From the NCBI GenBank assembly GCA_934385475.1, contig CAKRPS010000031.1, positions 1 to 29,249 on the forward strand: DNA of 29,249 bases. Direction: 5' to 3'. Shown in pieces: positions 7,827 to 16,019 of this stretch. Under the pieces are notes generated by a model. The model did no database searches, was not told where the DNA came from, and was given only the letters and a program-made list of their open reading frames with translations. This DNA comes from an uncultured Lachnospiraceae bacterium. GTDB taxonomy: Bacteria > Bacillota > Clostridia > Lachnospirales > Lachnospiraceae. The position numbers were made by a program, and so were the translations under genes. The stretch's first letter is position 1, and each line of letters begins with the position of its first letter.

Positions 7827-8849
7827 TTAGCGGATACCAATCTCCGTGTCCTGTTCGGTCACAACGCTGTGCTCTTTGATATAAGCAACAATATCTTCAA
7901 ACTGGGTAAACGCCAGCCCCACATAGCTGTCTGCGCAGCCATAATAGATTGCGATTCTTCCGCTCTCCGGATCATGGATTGTCGCACAAGGGAAGCAAAC
8001 GTTCGGAACGAAGCCTCTCTCCTCGTACCACTCTTCGGGTGTCAGCAGGAAGTTTTCACATCTATATTTTACAATGGACGGGTTCTCCCAGTCAAGGATT
8101 GCTCCACCGATTGAATATACAAAACCGTTGCAGGTTCCGCTTACCCCGTGATAGAACAGAAGCCATCCTTCGCTTGTCTCGATCGGAGCAGCGCCGCCAC
8201 CGATCTTAACGGACTCCCACCATTCGCTTCCTTTGCCCATCACGTGTCTGTGCCTGCCCCAGTACACCATATCCGGGCTCTCACTGATGAAGATGTCTCC
8301 GAACGGTGTGTGACCACTGTCGGACGGGCGGCTCAGCAGGCAGAAGTTTCCATGAATCTTACGCGGGAAAAGTACTGCATTTCTGTTGTAAGGAATGAAA
8401 GGATTCTCCAGTCTTGTGAAGGTCTTAAAATCCTGTGTCTTTGCCATACCGATCGAAGCACCGTAGAAATCCTGGCACCAGATGATATAATAAGTGTCCT
8501 CTACCTTAACCAGTCTCGGATCATACGCATACTTCGGCATAAACGGCTTGCCGTTTTCATCTACAAAAGGAATCTTATCCTTGTCAAACTCCCAATGGAT
8601 TGCATCCTTACTGTGTCCCATATAAATATACGGTACACCGTTTGTCTGCTCTCCACGGAATACACCGATAAATTCATCTCCGTAAGGTATTACTGCACTG
8701 TTGAAAATTCTTGCAACTCCCTCTACCGGATTTCTGCCGATGATCGGGTTCTCTGTATATCTCCAGACAGGTGCTCCTGTCAGTCCTGCCGGCCTCTCCT
8801 GCCACGGTACATTTTTTACCGGCGGTGCAATCATTTTAATATCGCTCAT
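7827..8849 (-). CDS. GH130 beta-1,4-mannooligosaccharide phosphorylase (subfamily 2-like)
   Basis: The protein is 340 aa, cytosolic, with the five-bladed beta-propeller pattern of GH130. It carries ENPIIGR near the N-terminus, RGE at about 65-67, the proton-donor Asp110 in AYDPRLVKV, and GGGAAPIETSEGWLLFYHG. Length and motifs fit the shorter subfamily that phosphorolyses beta-1,4-mannooligosaccharides to mannose 1-phosphate, in contrast to the longer paralogue just upstream (8894-10066). AAAGGAG lies 7 bases before the ATG. It is 44 bases after that paralogue and 61 bases before the CE17-like gene. The exact substrate is inferred from family and context. Confidence 0.9.
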   Translation of the reverse strand: MSDIKMIAPPVKNVPWQERPAGLTGAPVWRYTENPIIGRNPVEGVARIFNSAVIPYGDEFIGVFRGEQTNGVPYIYMGHSKDAIHWEFDKDKIPFVDENGKPFMPKYAYDPRLVKVEDTYYIIWCQDFYGASIGMAKTQDFKTFTRLENPFIPYNRNAVLFPRKIHGNFCLLSRPSDSGHTPFGDIFISESPDMVYWGRHRHVMGKGSEWWESVKIGGGAAPIETSEGWLLFYHGVSGTCNGFVYSIGGAILDWENPSIVKYRCENFLLTPEEWYEERGFVPNVCFPCATIHDPESGRIAIYYGCADSYVGLAFTQFEDIVAYIKEHSVVTEQDTEIGIR

Positions 8850-8893
8850 TTTCGCTCTCCTTTATACTGTTCTATTTTCGTCTGTCCTTATTT

Positions 8894-10066
8894 CTAGCTT
8901 GCCAGAAACTCCAGATTCTTCTTGATCAGATCACATCTCTGTGCCACGCACTCTACGGAACGAAGCGGATCTGTCGGTGTATTGAACACATAGTCGATCA
9001 GCTTGTCAACTGTAGTGGTTGCAACATGCATTCTGGTATCGCTGGAAGCATAGTAGATAAATACCTTTCCTTCCTTTGTAGCGATCGCGCCGTTTGTAAA
9101 TACAACGTTGGAAACGTCTCCCACTCTCTCTCCTGCTCTCGGTCCGATCAGCATTCCCGAAGGCTCTGCGATCACCTTGGAAGGATCGTTCAGGTCTGTT
9201 GCAAATGCGTAAATTACATAGCGCAGGCCTGCTGCTGTATTTCTTACACCATGGGCAATATGTATCCAGCCTTTCTCTGTCTTGATCGGAACTGCACCGG
9301 CACCGTTCTTTGCCTCAGTGATAGTGTGGTATTTACGCAGACTGGTCATCTTCTCTTCATCGATCACAGCATGCTCAATATCGTCACACAGACCAAATCC
9401 GATTCCACCGCCTGATCCTGTCTCGATAAAGTCATCCATCGGTCTTGTATAGAACGCATATTTGCCATTCACAAACTCCGGATGAAGCACTACATTTCTC
9501 TGCTGAGGAGATCTGAGTGTCACAAGATTATCCAGACGCTCCCATGTCTTGAGATCTTTGGTTCTTACAATACCGGCTGCCGCTACCGCTGCAGAAAGAT
9601 CATTTACGGAATGATCCTTGCTCTCAGAACAGAATACGCCATAAATATAACCATCCTCATGCTTTGTGAGACGCATGTCATATACATTTGTCTCCTCCGG
9701 ACAGGTATCCGGAAGAAGGATCGGATAATCCCAGAAACGGAATCCGTCCACACCGTTATCGCTCTCTGCCACACCAAAGAAAGACTTTCTGTCATCTCCC
9801 TCGATACGGGCTACCAGATAATATTTTCCGTTCAGTTCGATCGCTCCGGAATTCATCACCGCATTTACGCCAAGTCTCTTCATAAAGAAGGGATTTGTCT
9901 CAGGGTTTAAGTCATACTGCCAGGTAAGCGGAATATGCTCTCTGGTCAATACCGGATATACATATCTGTCATAAATTCCGTTATAAAAATTCTCATCAAT
10001 CGTGTTTTTGCGCATGATCAGCGCTTCATATTTCTTGAGTTCTTCCTCATACTTCGGATTCAACAT
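8894..10066 (-). CDS. GH130 4-O-beta-mannosyl-glucose phosphorylase (subfamily 1-like)
   Basis: The product is 390 aa from the ATG at 10066 ([14 protein letters not shown]). The N-terminal segment with [16 protein letters not shown] and the proton-donor Asp130 in NVYDMRLTK are typical of mannosylglucose phosphorylases, which cleave Man-beta-1,4-Glc to mannose 1-phosphate and glucose. That product pattern makes sense only with a 2-epimerase, and the epimerase gene is directly upstream. I choose 10066 because GGAGG lies 8 bases before it; the frame could extend to a TTG at 10102, but that adds 12 residues not seen in the family and has no ribosome site. It is cytosolic. Confidence 0.92.
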   Translation of the reverse strand: MLNPKYEEELKKYEALIMRKNTIDENFYNGIYDRYVYPVLTREHIPLTWQYDLNPETNPFFMKRLGVNAVMNSGAIELNGKYYLVARIEGDDRKSFFGVAESDNGVDGFRFWDYPILLPDTCPEETNVYDMRLTKHEDGYIYGVFCSESKDHSVNDLSAAVAAAGIVRTKDLKTWERLDNLVTLRSPQQRNVVLHPEFVNGKYAFYTRPMDDFIETGSGGGIGFGLCDDIEHAVIDEEKMTSLRKYHTITEAKNGAGAVPIKTEKGWIHIAHGVRNTAAGLRYVIYAFATDLNDPSKVIAEPSGMLIGPRAGERVGDVSNVVFTNGAIATKEGKVFIYYASSDTRMHVATTTVDKLIDYVFNTPTDPLRSVECVAQRCDLIKKNLEFLAS

Positions 10067-10127
10067 CCCTCTCTCCTCCATTTTCATATTTTTTATAAAC
10101 AATCCTTATATTTATGTATCTATTTTG

Positions 10128-11291
10128 CTATAATCTCTTCATAACCTCCATGCACATTCTGCCGTTATGATAAGGACATTTCCAAGGCTCCACGATCGGT
10201 CTGTCCGGATACGGTTTTCCATTCTCATCCACTTCCCAGTACCACTCGGAACCGGATCTCTTGTCGATCACATAATCCTTGATAAACTGCCACTCGGCCT
10301 CTGCTGCCTCGAGATATTCCTTCTTGGAAGGATCTTTCTGGTAACCATTCAAAAAGCCAATGACCGTCTCTGCCTGTACCCACCAGATACGGTGTGTATT
10401 GACTACGCCCTTCTCGCACTCGTTGGCAAGAGAATGTCCGTTGAAAGCAACCTTGTAGATCTGAGCCGTCAGATCCCTGGTGATAGGAGAAAGCAGTTCT
10501 TCCATCTTCGGATCTCCGAGAACTTCCACACCACGGTCGATCAGCCATGCCGTCTCAATGTCGTGTCCATATGAATGAAGGTCAAGAATCGACTTCATAT
10601 TTTTGTCAAAGAACACTTCCTGACGGTGAAGTTCCGGATTGTAAACCTTATGTGCAAAGGTTTCCATGATCCAGTGTAGTCTCTCACCTACCTCCGGCAG
10701 CTTTGCTACGCGGTACAATTCTGTATATGCTTCAAAGACATGGAGCAGCGTGTTCATTGTCTTCTCCGCAATTACTCCGTTTTCGGACAGTTTGTCATTT
10801 TCAATTTCATAAAATTCCTTGTCAAAGGCTTCTTTATAGCCAATCTCATCCGTACATTTTTCTTCAATGATATGGAAAAGTTCTTTTGCCATATCCAGTG
10901 CTTCCTCTTTACCGGATGCCTCATAATAAGAGGAAAGGGCATAAATTGCAAATGCCTGGTTATAAGTATGCTTTGTCGTGTCTTCCGGCTTGCCATCATA
11001 CCGAATCGACCAGAAGATTCCTCCATTTTCCTTATCCATGCAATACTGTTTCATAAAGGCAAAGCCATGATCTGCCTCCTTCAGAAGACTTGGATCTTTC
11101 AGCATGGTGTAGGCGTTTGAAAAGAACCAGAGGATTCTGCTGTTCAATATACAGCCCTTCACCGCTTTTTTGTCAACTTTCAGATCATAGCCTACCCAGC
11201 CGTAATAGCCGCCGTTCTCATCATCCCTCAGTTTTTTCCAAAAAGGAATGATGCAGTCCGTTAAGTGATTTCTAATCTCTTCTAGCATCAT
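10128..11291 (-). CDS. Cellobiose/mannobiose 2-epimerase (AGE family)
   Basis: The enzyme is 387 aa, an (alpha/alpha)6 barrel of the N-acylglucosamine 2-epimerase family. The three catalytic histidines of cellobiose 2-epimerases are at the expected places: His184 (TLLHVFEAY), His243 (SYGHDIETAW) and His375 (CPYHNGRMC). The enzyme inverts C2 of the reducing sugar, turning mannobiose into mannosylglucose for the phosphorylase encoded next. No signal peptide is present. I start at the ATG at 11291, with GAGG about 9 bases upstream; a GTG at 11306 has no good ribosome site. It lies 39 bases after the second permease gene. Confidence 0.92.
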   Translation of the reverse strand: MMLEEIRNHLTDCIIPFWKKLRDDENGGYYGWVGYDLKVDKKAVKGCILNSRILWFFSNAYTMLKDPSLLKEADHGFAFMKQYCMDKENGGIFWSIRYDGKPEDTTKHTYNQAFAIYALSSYYEASGKEEALDMAKELFHIIEEKCTDEIGYKEAFDKEFYEIENDKLSENGVIAEKTMNTLLHVFEAYTELYRVAKLPEVGERLHWIMETFAHKVYNPELHRQEVFFDKNMKSILDLHSYGHDIETAWLIDRGVEVLGDPKMEELLSPITRDLTAQIYKVAFNGHSLANECEKGVVNTHRIWWVQAETVIGFLNGYQKDPSKKEYLEAAEAEWQFIKDYVIDKRSGSEWYWEVDENGKPYPDRPIVEPWKCPYHNGRMCMEVMKRL

Positions 11292-11330
11292 TTTCTGTTT
11301 CCTCACATTGTCTCTTGTTATTTGTTTTCC

Positions 11331-12179
11331 TTAACCCTTTACAGAGCCGGATGTAATACCATTATAAATCTGTTTCTGGCAAGTAATAAATACAATCAGC
11401 GCTGGTAATAAAGAAATAATAACGCCGGCACAAATCAAATTGTATTTACTTCCTAAAGGTCCTACGAATGTATACAATGCAGTTGCCATGGTCGGCAGTT
11501 TTTTCTTATCCTGCAGGTACAGATTCGCACAGTAGTATTCATTATAAGTAGCAACACCTTTTAAGATACAGGCTGTTACAATCGCCGGTCTTAAAAGTGG
11601 TAACAGAATCTTGTAGTAAATCTTAAAATAGGAGGCTCCGTCAATGATCGCGGATTCATCCAGGGATACACTGATGTTTTCAAAGAACTGGATATAAATA
11701 TATATCGAGATAACATCCGTACCACACATCATAATGATATAGCCAACCAGGGAATTAATAAAGCCTAAATTCCACATCAATTTATATACAGCAATCTGCA
11801 TTGCAATACCCGGAAGTAAGGTTGCAAATAAGAACAGATTTCTAATTAATCCATTCCCGGGGAATTTGAACCGATTCAGGATATAAGCAAGCTGTGTACC
11901 AATCAGTACAGAAATAGTCAACACGCTGACCAGGATAATAACGGAGTTGATAAACGCCCTTCCCATGTTTGCCTTCTGGGATGCCTGTACGAAATTGTCA
12001 AAGTATAGCCAGCTTTCCGGTAATGTCATAACATTGGTGCTCTGATATTCTGCATCTGGTTTAAATGCAGTAATTACGCAGGAAATCAATGGAATTACTG
12101 CTACGAATGAGAAAAATACCAGAGAGAAATATTTCAAAAATACAACGAGAAATTTTCTAATTTTCTGTAATACTGTCAT
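11331..12179 (-). CDS. CUT1 ABC sugar permease, MalG/MsmG-like
   Basis: The 282-aa integral membrane protein has about six helices. The EAA loop that docks the ATPase is at about 173-199 (LDESAIIDGASYFKIYYKI). The sequence resembles MalG-type permeases of oligosaccharide importers. Its ATG directly follows the stop codon of the other permease (TAAATG), so translation is probably coupled. With that protein it forms the channel for mannooligosaccharides. No ATPase of the MsmK type is encoded in the operon. Confidence 0.93.
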   Translation of the reverse strand: MTVLQKIRKFLVVFLKYFSLVFFSFVAVIPLISCVITAFKPDAEYQSTNVMTLPESWLYFDNFVQASQKANMGRAFINSVIILVSVLTISVLIGTQLAYILNRFKFPGNGLIRNLFLFATLLPGIAMQIAVYKLMWNLGFINSLVGYIIMMCGTDVISIYIYIQFFENISVSLDESAIIDGASYFKIYYKILLPLLRPAIVTACILKGVATYNEYYCANLYLQDKKKLPTMATALYTFVGPLGSKYNLICAGVIISLLPALIVFITCQKQIYNGITSGSVKG

Positions 12180-13163
12180 TTATTTTCCCGCCTTTCTTGC
12201 TGCTATTTTTGTCAGCTTCTTTTCACGTTTCTTTGCTGCATTAACATCCTCATCTTCTCCGCTTCTGAATACATACTTGAAGAATACCTTCTGTAAGATA
12301 GTTGCGGCAAAGATAATCAATAACAGAATAACAGCCATGGCAGATGCCAGACCTACCTTCTGCTGTGTATGAGCGATTTCATTCATAACGACGAAATAAG
12401 TACCTGTACCGTTGGCACCATCCGTGATAACGTATGGTGGCTCGAAGGCACTTAAGGAACCGGTAATGGAAAGAATAATATTTAAAGTAATAATTGTCTT
12501 GATGCTTGGTAAGATGATGTATCTAAACTGTTGTAACCGGTTCGCTCCATCCAGCATCGCCGCTTCATATAATTCTGAATCTACAGACATAATCGCACCG
12601 ATGAACAGTACCATGTTCTGTCCGAAGTACCTCCATATAGAGGTTGCAACAAGAGATATATTGTTAATCCGCTGGTCTTTTAACCAGTATGGAAGATTAT
12701 CCAACTGAAATCCACACCATTGAAGAACCGTATCAAATACGAATCCTCTGGTATAGAAGAATTTGAAAATAAATCCAATAGCAATACCGTTAATTAAGTA
12801 CGGAAAAAACATAAACCCCTTAAAAATATTTCCGCCTTTTATTTTAAAACTTAATACTGTAGCTAAATACAGCGCAATAGCAAGCTGTACCACACTACCA
12901 CCCATATAATATAAACTCAGTTTTAATGCACCGAAACAGTCTTTTCTGGTAAATACCTTTGCGTAGTTTTTCCAACCGACAAACTTTCTGGCACCAATAT
13001 ATTTCATATTATAGAAGCTGTAGCTGACCATCTCGCCAAAAGGAAGATAAGTAAATGTAAACAACAGTACTAATGGAATAAACATGAATACTATGATAAT
13101 AATTAACCGCTGTCCTTTTCTGCTTCTCGCCCACTGCAGAAAGCCCTTTTTCTGTTCTGCCAT
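12180..13163 (-). CDS. CUT1 ABC sugar permease, MalF/MsmF-like
   Basis: The 327-aa integral membrane protein has an N-terminal helix after a basic cytosolic start (MAEQKKGFLQWARSRKGQR) and an EAA loop at about 196-223 (ELYEAAMLDGANRLQQFRY). The ATG at 13163 has AGGAGG 7 bases upstream. A longer frame to 13214 would run through a stem-loop and is not credible. The C-terminus is Lys/Arg-rich. It pairs with the next permease and with the binding lipoprotein encoded 103 bases upstream. Confidence 0.93.
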   Translation of the reverse strand: MAEQKKGFLQWARSRKGQRLIIIIVFMFIPLVLLFTFTYLPFGEMVSYSFYNMKYIGARKFVGWKNYAKVFTRKDCFGALKLSLYYMGGSVVQLAIALYLATVLSFKIKGGNIFKGFMFFPYLINGIAIGFIFKFFYTRGFVFDTVLQWCGFQLDNLPYWLKDQRINNISLVATSIWRYFGQNMVLFIGAIMSVDSELYEAAMLDGANRLQQFRYIILPSIKTIITLNIILSITGSLSAFEPPYVITDGANGTGTYFVVMNEIAHTQQKVGLASAMAVILLLIIFAATILQKVFFKYVFRSGEDEDVNAAKKREKKLTKIAARKAGK

Positions 13164-13180
13164 ATGCAAACCTCCTGATA

Positions 13181-13216
13181 ATTTGAGCCAAGGAGAGAGC
13201 TCCCCTTGGCTCAAAT
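13181..13216 (-). promoter_or_regulatory. Intercistronic stem-loop between binding-protein and permease genes
   Basis: A perfect 13-bp stem (ATTTGAGCCAAGG at 13181-13193 with CCTTGGCTCAAAT at 13204-13216) encloses a 10-base loop. No T-run follows on the minus strand, and the permease ribosome site comes 4 bases later. It is therefore more likely an mRNA-stabilising or processing element than a terminator. Such a hairpin would let the binding protein be made in excess over the permeases. Confidence 0.7.
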
Positions 13217-13266
13217 GTCACCAATAATTACTTACTATGTTTGATTGGTTTTACAACCTGTTTGAA

Positions 13267-14730
13267 TTAGTATAATACTTCTATTCCTAATTCTTCCTGA
13301 GCTGCGTTCCATTTTGCAGTCCAGTCTGCCATGATATCATCGAAGGTCTCAGAACCTGTAGCTGCTGCTTCAACAATTCTCTGAACCTTGTCATTACCAC
13401 CAGCGTTGATAGAAAGTTCGGATTCAGCGTTCATGTCATTTAACAATGTCTCTTCACCTGCTAAAGCCGGCTTGTCAGATAATACTGTACATCCGTCAAA
13501 TGCAGCGTACATATCCGGATTCTCTCCGCCTTTAACTACTGTGTAACCGCCTTCATTGTAGCACCATCCGGATTCTTCTGTCATCCATTTGATGAATACC
13601 ATAGAAGCTGTCTTGTTCTCATCAGAAGAGTTAATATTGATAGCATAGTTGTAGTCACCACCTGCGAGTGCGTACTGTGTTCCGCCTACAGAGATAGGGA
13701 ATGGCATATAACCAACATTTTCAGGTGTATCGCCGGCTTCCTGCATCTGAGCGTATGCCCAGGAACCAAGAACCATAGTTCCGATTTCACCTCTGTTTAA
13801 CATACCTTTACAGCCTTCCCAATCAGTTGTTGTGTAGTCGTCTTCGATTAATCCATTAGCAACTGCATCATAGAGAATTCTGTATAAGTTGTAAGCACCT
13901 GTGTCGTCGCCCGGGTCAGCGAAAGGCTCTGCTGTGTGAACTAATTTCTGGTTCATGTATGTGTCATCACCATTAGATACACATCCAACATAAGCATCCC
14001 ATGCACCCATTGTCCATCCTGCTGCATAGTTTGTATACAGAGGAATCGCATCTGTGTTGTCTTTGATTAACTGCAAGTCCTCCAGGAACTCAGTAGGAGT
14101 GGTAGGAAGGTCTGTAATACCAGCTTCTTCAAATACAGCCTTGTTGTACAGAACACCCTGCGCGTTAGCCATGTAAGGAACACCATAGCTGATGCCATCG
14201 TATGCCCACTGGTCAGCAAAGTTGATTGCTGTAGAAAGGTTGTCTAATGTATCCATCGGTACAAAGTAGCTGGATAAGTCAGACTTGTCTACTGCAGGGA
14301 TGAACATGATGTCGCCCCAGTCACCTGTAGAAAGACGAAGTAAAGCATCTTCTGCGTAATCTGTAACACCTTCCGTCTCAACTGTGATGTTAGGGAATTT
14401 CTTGTTGAACTCAGCAATCATAGCTGCCATTGTTCCATCTTCTTCACGGTCTGTTTTGTGGTGAATGAATTTGATGGTTGCTGTTAAATCTGTGTAATCA
14501 TCCAGATTTAAAGTTGTGTAGCTAAGCTCGCCTGTTGTTGCCGCTGTGTCATCTGCAGCTGCCTCATCTGCAGCTTCCTCTGCTGTGTCGTCAGCAGTTT
14601 CTTCTGTTGTTTCTTCAGCAGCCGCATCTTCTGTTGTTTCTGTAGCCGTACTGTCAGAAGAACCACATCCTACTAAAGAGAACGCCATAGTAGCTGCCAA
14701 GCTGAGTGCTAATACTTTTCTCAGTTTCAT
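13267..14730 (-). CDS. Extracellular solute-binding lipoprotein of the mannooligosaccharide importer
   Basis: The 487-aa lipoprotein has a signal peptide with lipobox LVGC (Cys22). A low-complexity Ala/Thr/Glu/Asp tether (about 23-66) follows, then a family 1 sugar-binding protein fold (ATIKFIHHKTDREEDGTM at the start; GGDYNYAININ and VFIKWMTEE later). It is anchored on the outer face of the membrane and hands oligosaccharides to the two permeases. GGAGGG lies 8 bases before the ATG. It is the first gene of the operon. The ligand (beta-mannooligosaccharides) is inferred from the downstream enzymes. Confidence 0.93.
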   Translation of the reverse strand: MKLRKVLALSLAATMAFSLVGCGSSDSTATETTEDAAAEETTEETADDTAEEAADEAAADDTAATTGELSYTTLNLDDYTDLTATIKFIHHKTDREEDGTMAAMIAEFNKKFPNITVETEGVTDYAEDALLRLSTGDWGDIMFIPAVDKSDLSSYFVPMDTLDNLSTAINFADQWAYDGISYGVPYMANAQGVLYNKAVFEEAGITDLPTTPTEFLEDLQLIKDNTDAIPLYTNYAAGWTMGAWDAYVGCVSNGDDTYMNQKLVHTAEPFADPGDDTGAYNLYRILYDAVANGLIEDDYTTTDWEGCKGMLNRGEIGTMVLGSWAYAQMQEAGDTPENVGYMPFPISVGGTQYALAGGDYNYAININSSDENKTASMVFIKWMTEESGWCYNEGGYTVVKGGENPDMYAAFDGCTVLSDKPALAGEETLLNDMNAESELSINAGGNDKVQRIVEAAATGSETFDDIMADWTAKWNAAQEELGIEVLY

Positions 14731-14779
14731 AATAAATACCCTCCTTTATTTACCTTTCTCAGTTAACGTCTTGTTATTT

Positions 14780-14794
14780 GTTAACTTTAATTTA
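14780..14794 (-). promoter_or_regulatory. Candidate operator at the mannan operon promoter
   Basis: Directly after the -10 box the minus strand reads TAAATTAAAGTTAAC. Nearly the same word follows the -10 box of the araC-family gene (TAATTAAGTTAA, 15030-15041) and lies inside the GH36 promoter (TAAATTAAGTTAT, 19263-19275). A regulator bound here would cover the transcription start. A second GTTAAC lies at 14762-14767. Confidence 0.45.
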
Positions 14795-14825
14795 AGTATA
14801 CAGTACTTTGTTTTTTAATCATCAA
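14795..14825 (-). promoter_or_regulatory. Candidate promoter of the mannan operon
   Basis: On the minus strand there is a good -10 TATACT (14795-14800) preceded by TG. The best -35 is a weak TTGATG (14820-14825) with a 19-base spacer. The poor -35 suggests dependence on an activator, for which the AraC-family protein is the obvious candidate. The leader before the start codon is about 55 bases. Confidence 0.45.
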
Positions 14826-14879
14826 TCATTCTTGTTATTAGTCTCTTATTATTGCTATTTTGTCCATTTTCAATATTAT

Positions 14880-14894
14880 TGCCAAGTTTTGGCA
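14880..14894. promoter_or_regulatory. Palindrome TGCCAA-GTT-TTGGCA
   Basis: A perfect inverted repeat of 6-base arms around a 3-base centre lies about 80 bases upstream of the mannan operon -10 box and about 130 bases upstream of the -10 box of the araC-family gene. Its form suits a dimeric regulator; which one cannot be told from the sequence. Confidence 0.35.
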
Positions 14895-14999
14895 TGTATT
14901 TTTGTCTATTATGTCTTTCACTTTATATCTCTGTGCGCCAAAAAAGGTTAATAATAAGTAATTTTTAGTCTTTATTTTAGCTTATTATTTTATGTCAAC

Positions 15000-15041
15000 T
15001 TGTTTTTTACATAAATTTTCTGTATACTCTAATTAAGTTAA
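15000..15041 (+). promoter_or_regulatory. Candidate promoter and overlapping operator of the araC-family gene
   Basis: The -10 TATACT (15023-15028), with TG just before it, follows a weak -35 TTGTTT (15000-15005) at 17 bases. TAATTAAGTTAA (15030-15041) comes directly after the -10, the same arrangement as at the divergent mannan operon promoter. The two promoters therefore look co-regulated. Confidence 0.45.
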
Positions 15042-15074
15042 TTTATTTTCATGGTTTACAAAAGGAGATTTTCC

Positions 15075-16019
15075 ATGGAATTTCAAGAACTTCTTAAAAG
15101 CAAAATACAGTTTCCGGATTCCAGACGCTTCCGCAGTCTGTTCCATCAGCATCTCCTGCGTTATTTTCCCGTGCCGGAAAACACTTCGGAGAATCTGATC
15201 TTTTCCTATGCCGACGGTGACATCACCCTGCCCTCTCCGGTACAGCTTTCCTTTCAGGAGCTTCCCGGCTACCTGTTTGTATATCTGTACAACGCCTATC
15301 TGACATTGGAACATCATGGCACCATTCTCACCGGCAAAGCCGGGCAGGCACTTATCCTTCCGGCGAAAGAAGCGTGGAAGATCACCATCCCCGCCCCCCA
15401 CACCCATCTGTACCTGTGCCTGCTGGATGGCGGCTGCACCCGCTTTCTTGCCGAGACGCTGTGTTCTCCCGAGATACAATTTATCACTGTTCCGGCTTCC
15501 TCCTGCATCCCGGATTGTATCTCCTACCTTTTGCAGCATCCGGTCACCGGGCAACTCGACACCCGCATTTTATTTTCCAAGAAATGCACCGACATCCTGA
15601 CGGATCTGTATATCGCCCGTGATTGTGCCACACCGAAGTCGAGTCAGCTTCCTTCTTATATCAAAGAAACGAAAGCTCTGTTTGATGAACACTATCAGGA
15701 AAACTATACCTTAGACCAGCTGGAAATGATGTTTAATAAGAGCAAATACTCGATCTGCAGGGAGTTCACCCTCTATCTGGGGACTTCTCCCTTACAGTAT
15801 CTGAACCATAGACGGATCGAGGAAGCCAAGAAGCTTCTTCTCTCTACCGATATGCCTGTCCACGAGGTTGGTTCCCGGGTAGGCATCGAGAATACAAATC
15901 ATTTTATCAATCTTTTCAAAAAAAATACAGGAGCCACCCCGTTTGCCTTCAAACAGGCGGCTCCCGTCGCTATCTGCGAGCTACACTATTCTTGTACACC
16001 AGACGGCCGTCCACAATGA
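15075..16019 (+). CDS. AraC-family transcriptional regulator
   Basis: The regulator is 314 aa. The N-terminal part (about 1-190) looks like a cupin-type sensing domain (YADGDITLPSPVQLSFQELPGYLFVYLYN region, then AGQALILPAKEAWKI). Two helix-turn-helix motifs follow: YTLDQLEMMFNKSKYSICREF and MPVHEVGSRVGIENTNHFINLF, ending in the family signature NTGATPFAFKQ. I start at the ATG at 15075, with AAGGAG 7 bases upstream. It is divergent from the mannan operon and is the likely activator of that operon. Its 3' end overlaps the convergent lacI-type gene by 50 bases, which adds about 20 residues after the normal family end. The ligand is unknown. Confidence 0.9.
   Translation: MEFQELLKSKIQFPDSRRFRSLFHQHLLRYFPVPENTSENLIFSYADGDITLPSPVQLSFQELPGYLFVYLYNAYLTLEHHGTILTGKAGQALILPAKEAWKITIPAPHTHLYLCLLDGGCTRFLAETLCSPEIQFITVPASSCIPDCISYLLQHPVTGQLDTRILFSKKCTDILTDLYIARDCATPKSSQLPSYIKETKALFDEHYQENYTLDQLEMMFNKSKYSICREFTLYLGTSPLQYLNHRRIEEAKKLLLSTDMPVHEVGSRVGIENTNHFINLFKKNTGATPFAFKQAAPVAICELHYSCTPDGRPQ
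15918..15964 (-). terminator. Terminator of the GH36-lacI operon, inside the araC-family gene
   Basis: On the minus strand, five bases after the lacI-type stop codon, GGAGCCGCC pairs with GGTGGCTCC (15930-15964, one G-U pair), with an inner GTTTG/CAAAC stem and loop AAGG. Eight Ts follow (A-run 15918-15925 on the plus strand). This is a textbook intrinsic terminator, yet it lies in the codons for the conserved C-terminal motif of the AraC-family protein. Confidence 0.8.

Larger units (their letters stand above)
14770..14989. repeat. Five copies of CTTRTTATT in the divergent regulatory region
   Basis: In the 344-base space between the binding-lipoprotein gene and the araC-family gene, CTTGTTATT occurs at 14770-14778 and 14831-14839, and CTTATTATT at 14845-14853 and 14981-14989, with an inverted copy at 14950-14958. 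The last two form a 9-bp inverted repeat with centres 31 bases apart. The region is AT-rich, so some copies may be chance. They could be half-sites for a regulator. The rest of 14731-15074 holds the two divergent promoters, the shared motif and one palindrome. Confidence 0.35.

Noticed and set aside
13164..13214. Longer N-terminus for the MalF-like permease
   Set aside because: The extension would be translated from the intercistronic hairpin and lacks a ribosome site, while the ATG at 13163 has a full AGGAGG.
14861..14876. A catabolite-response (cre-like) site upstream of the mannan operon
   Set aside because: TGAAAATGGACAAA on the minus strand has TG in place of the central CG of cre sites, so the match is not convincing.
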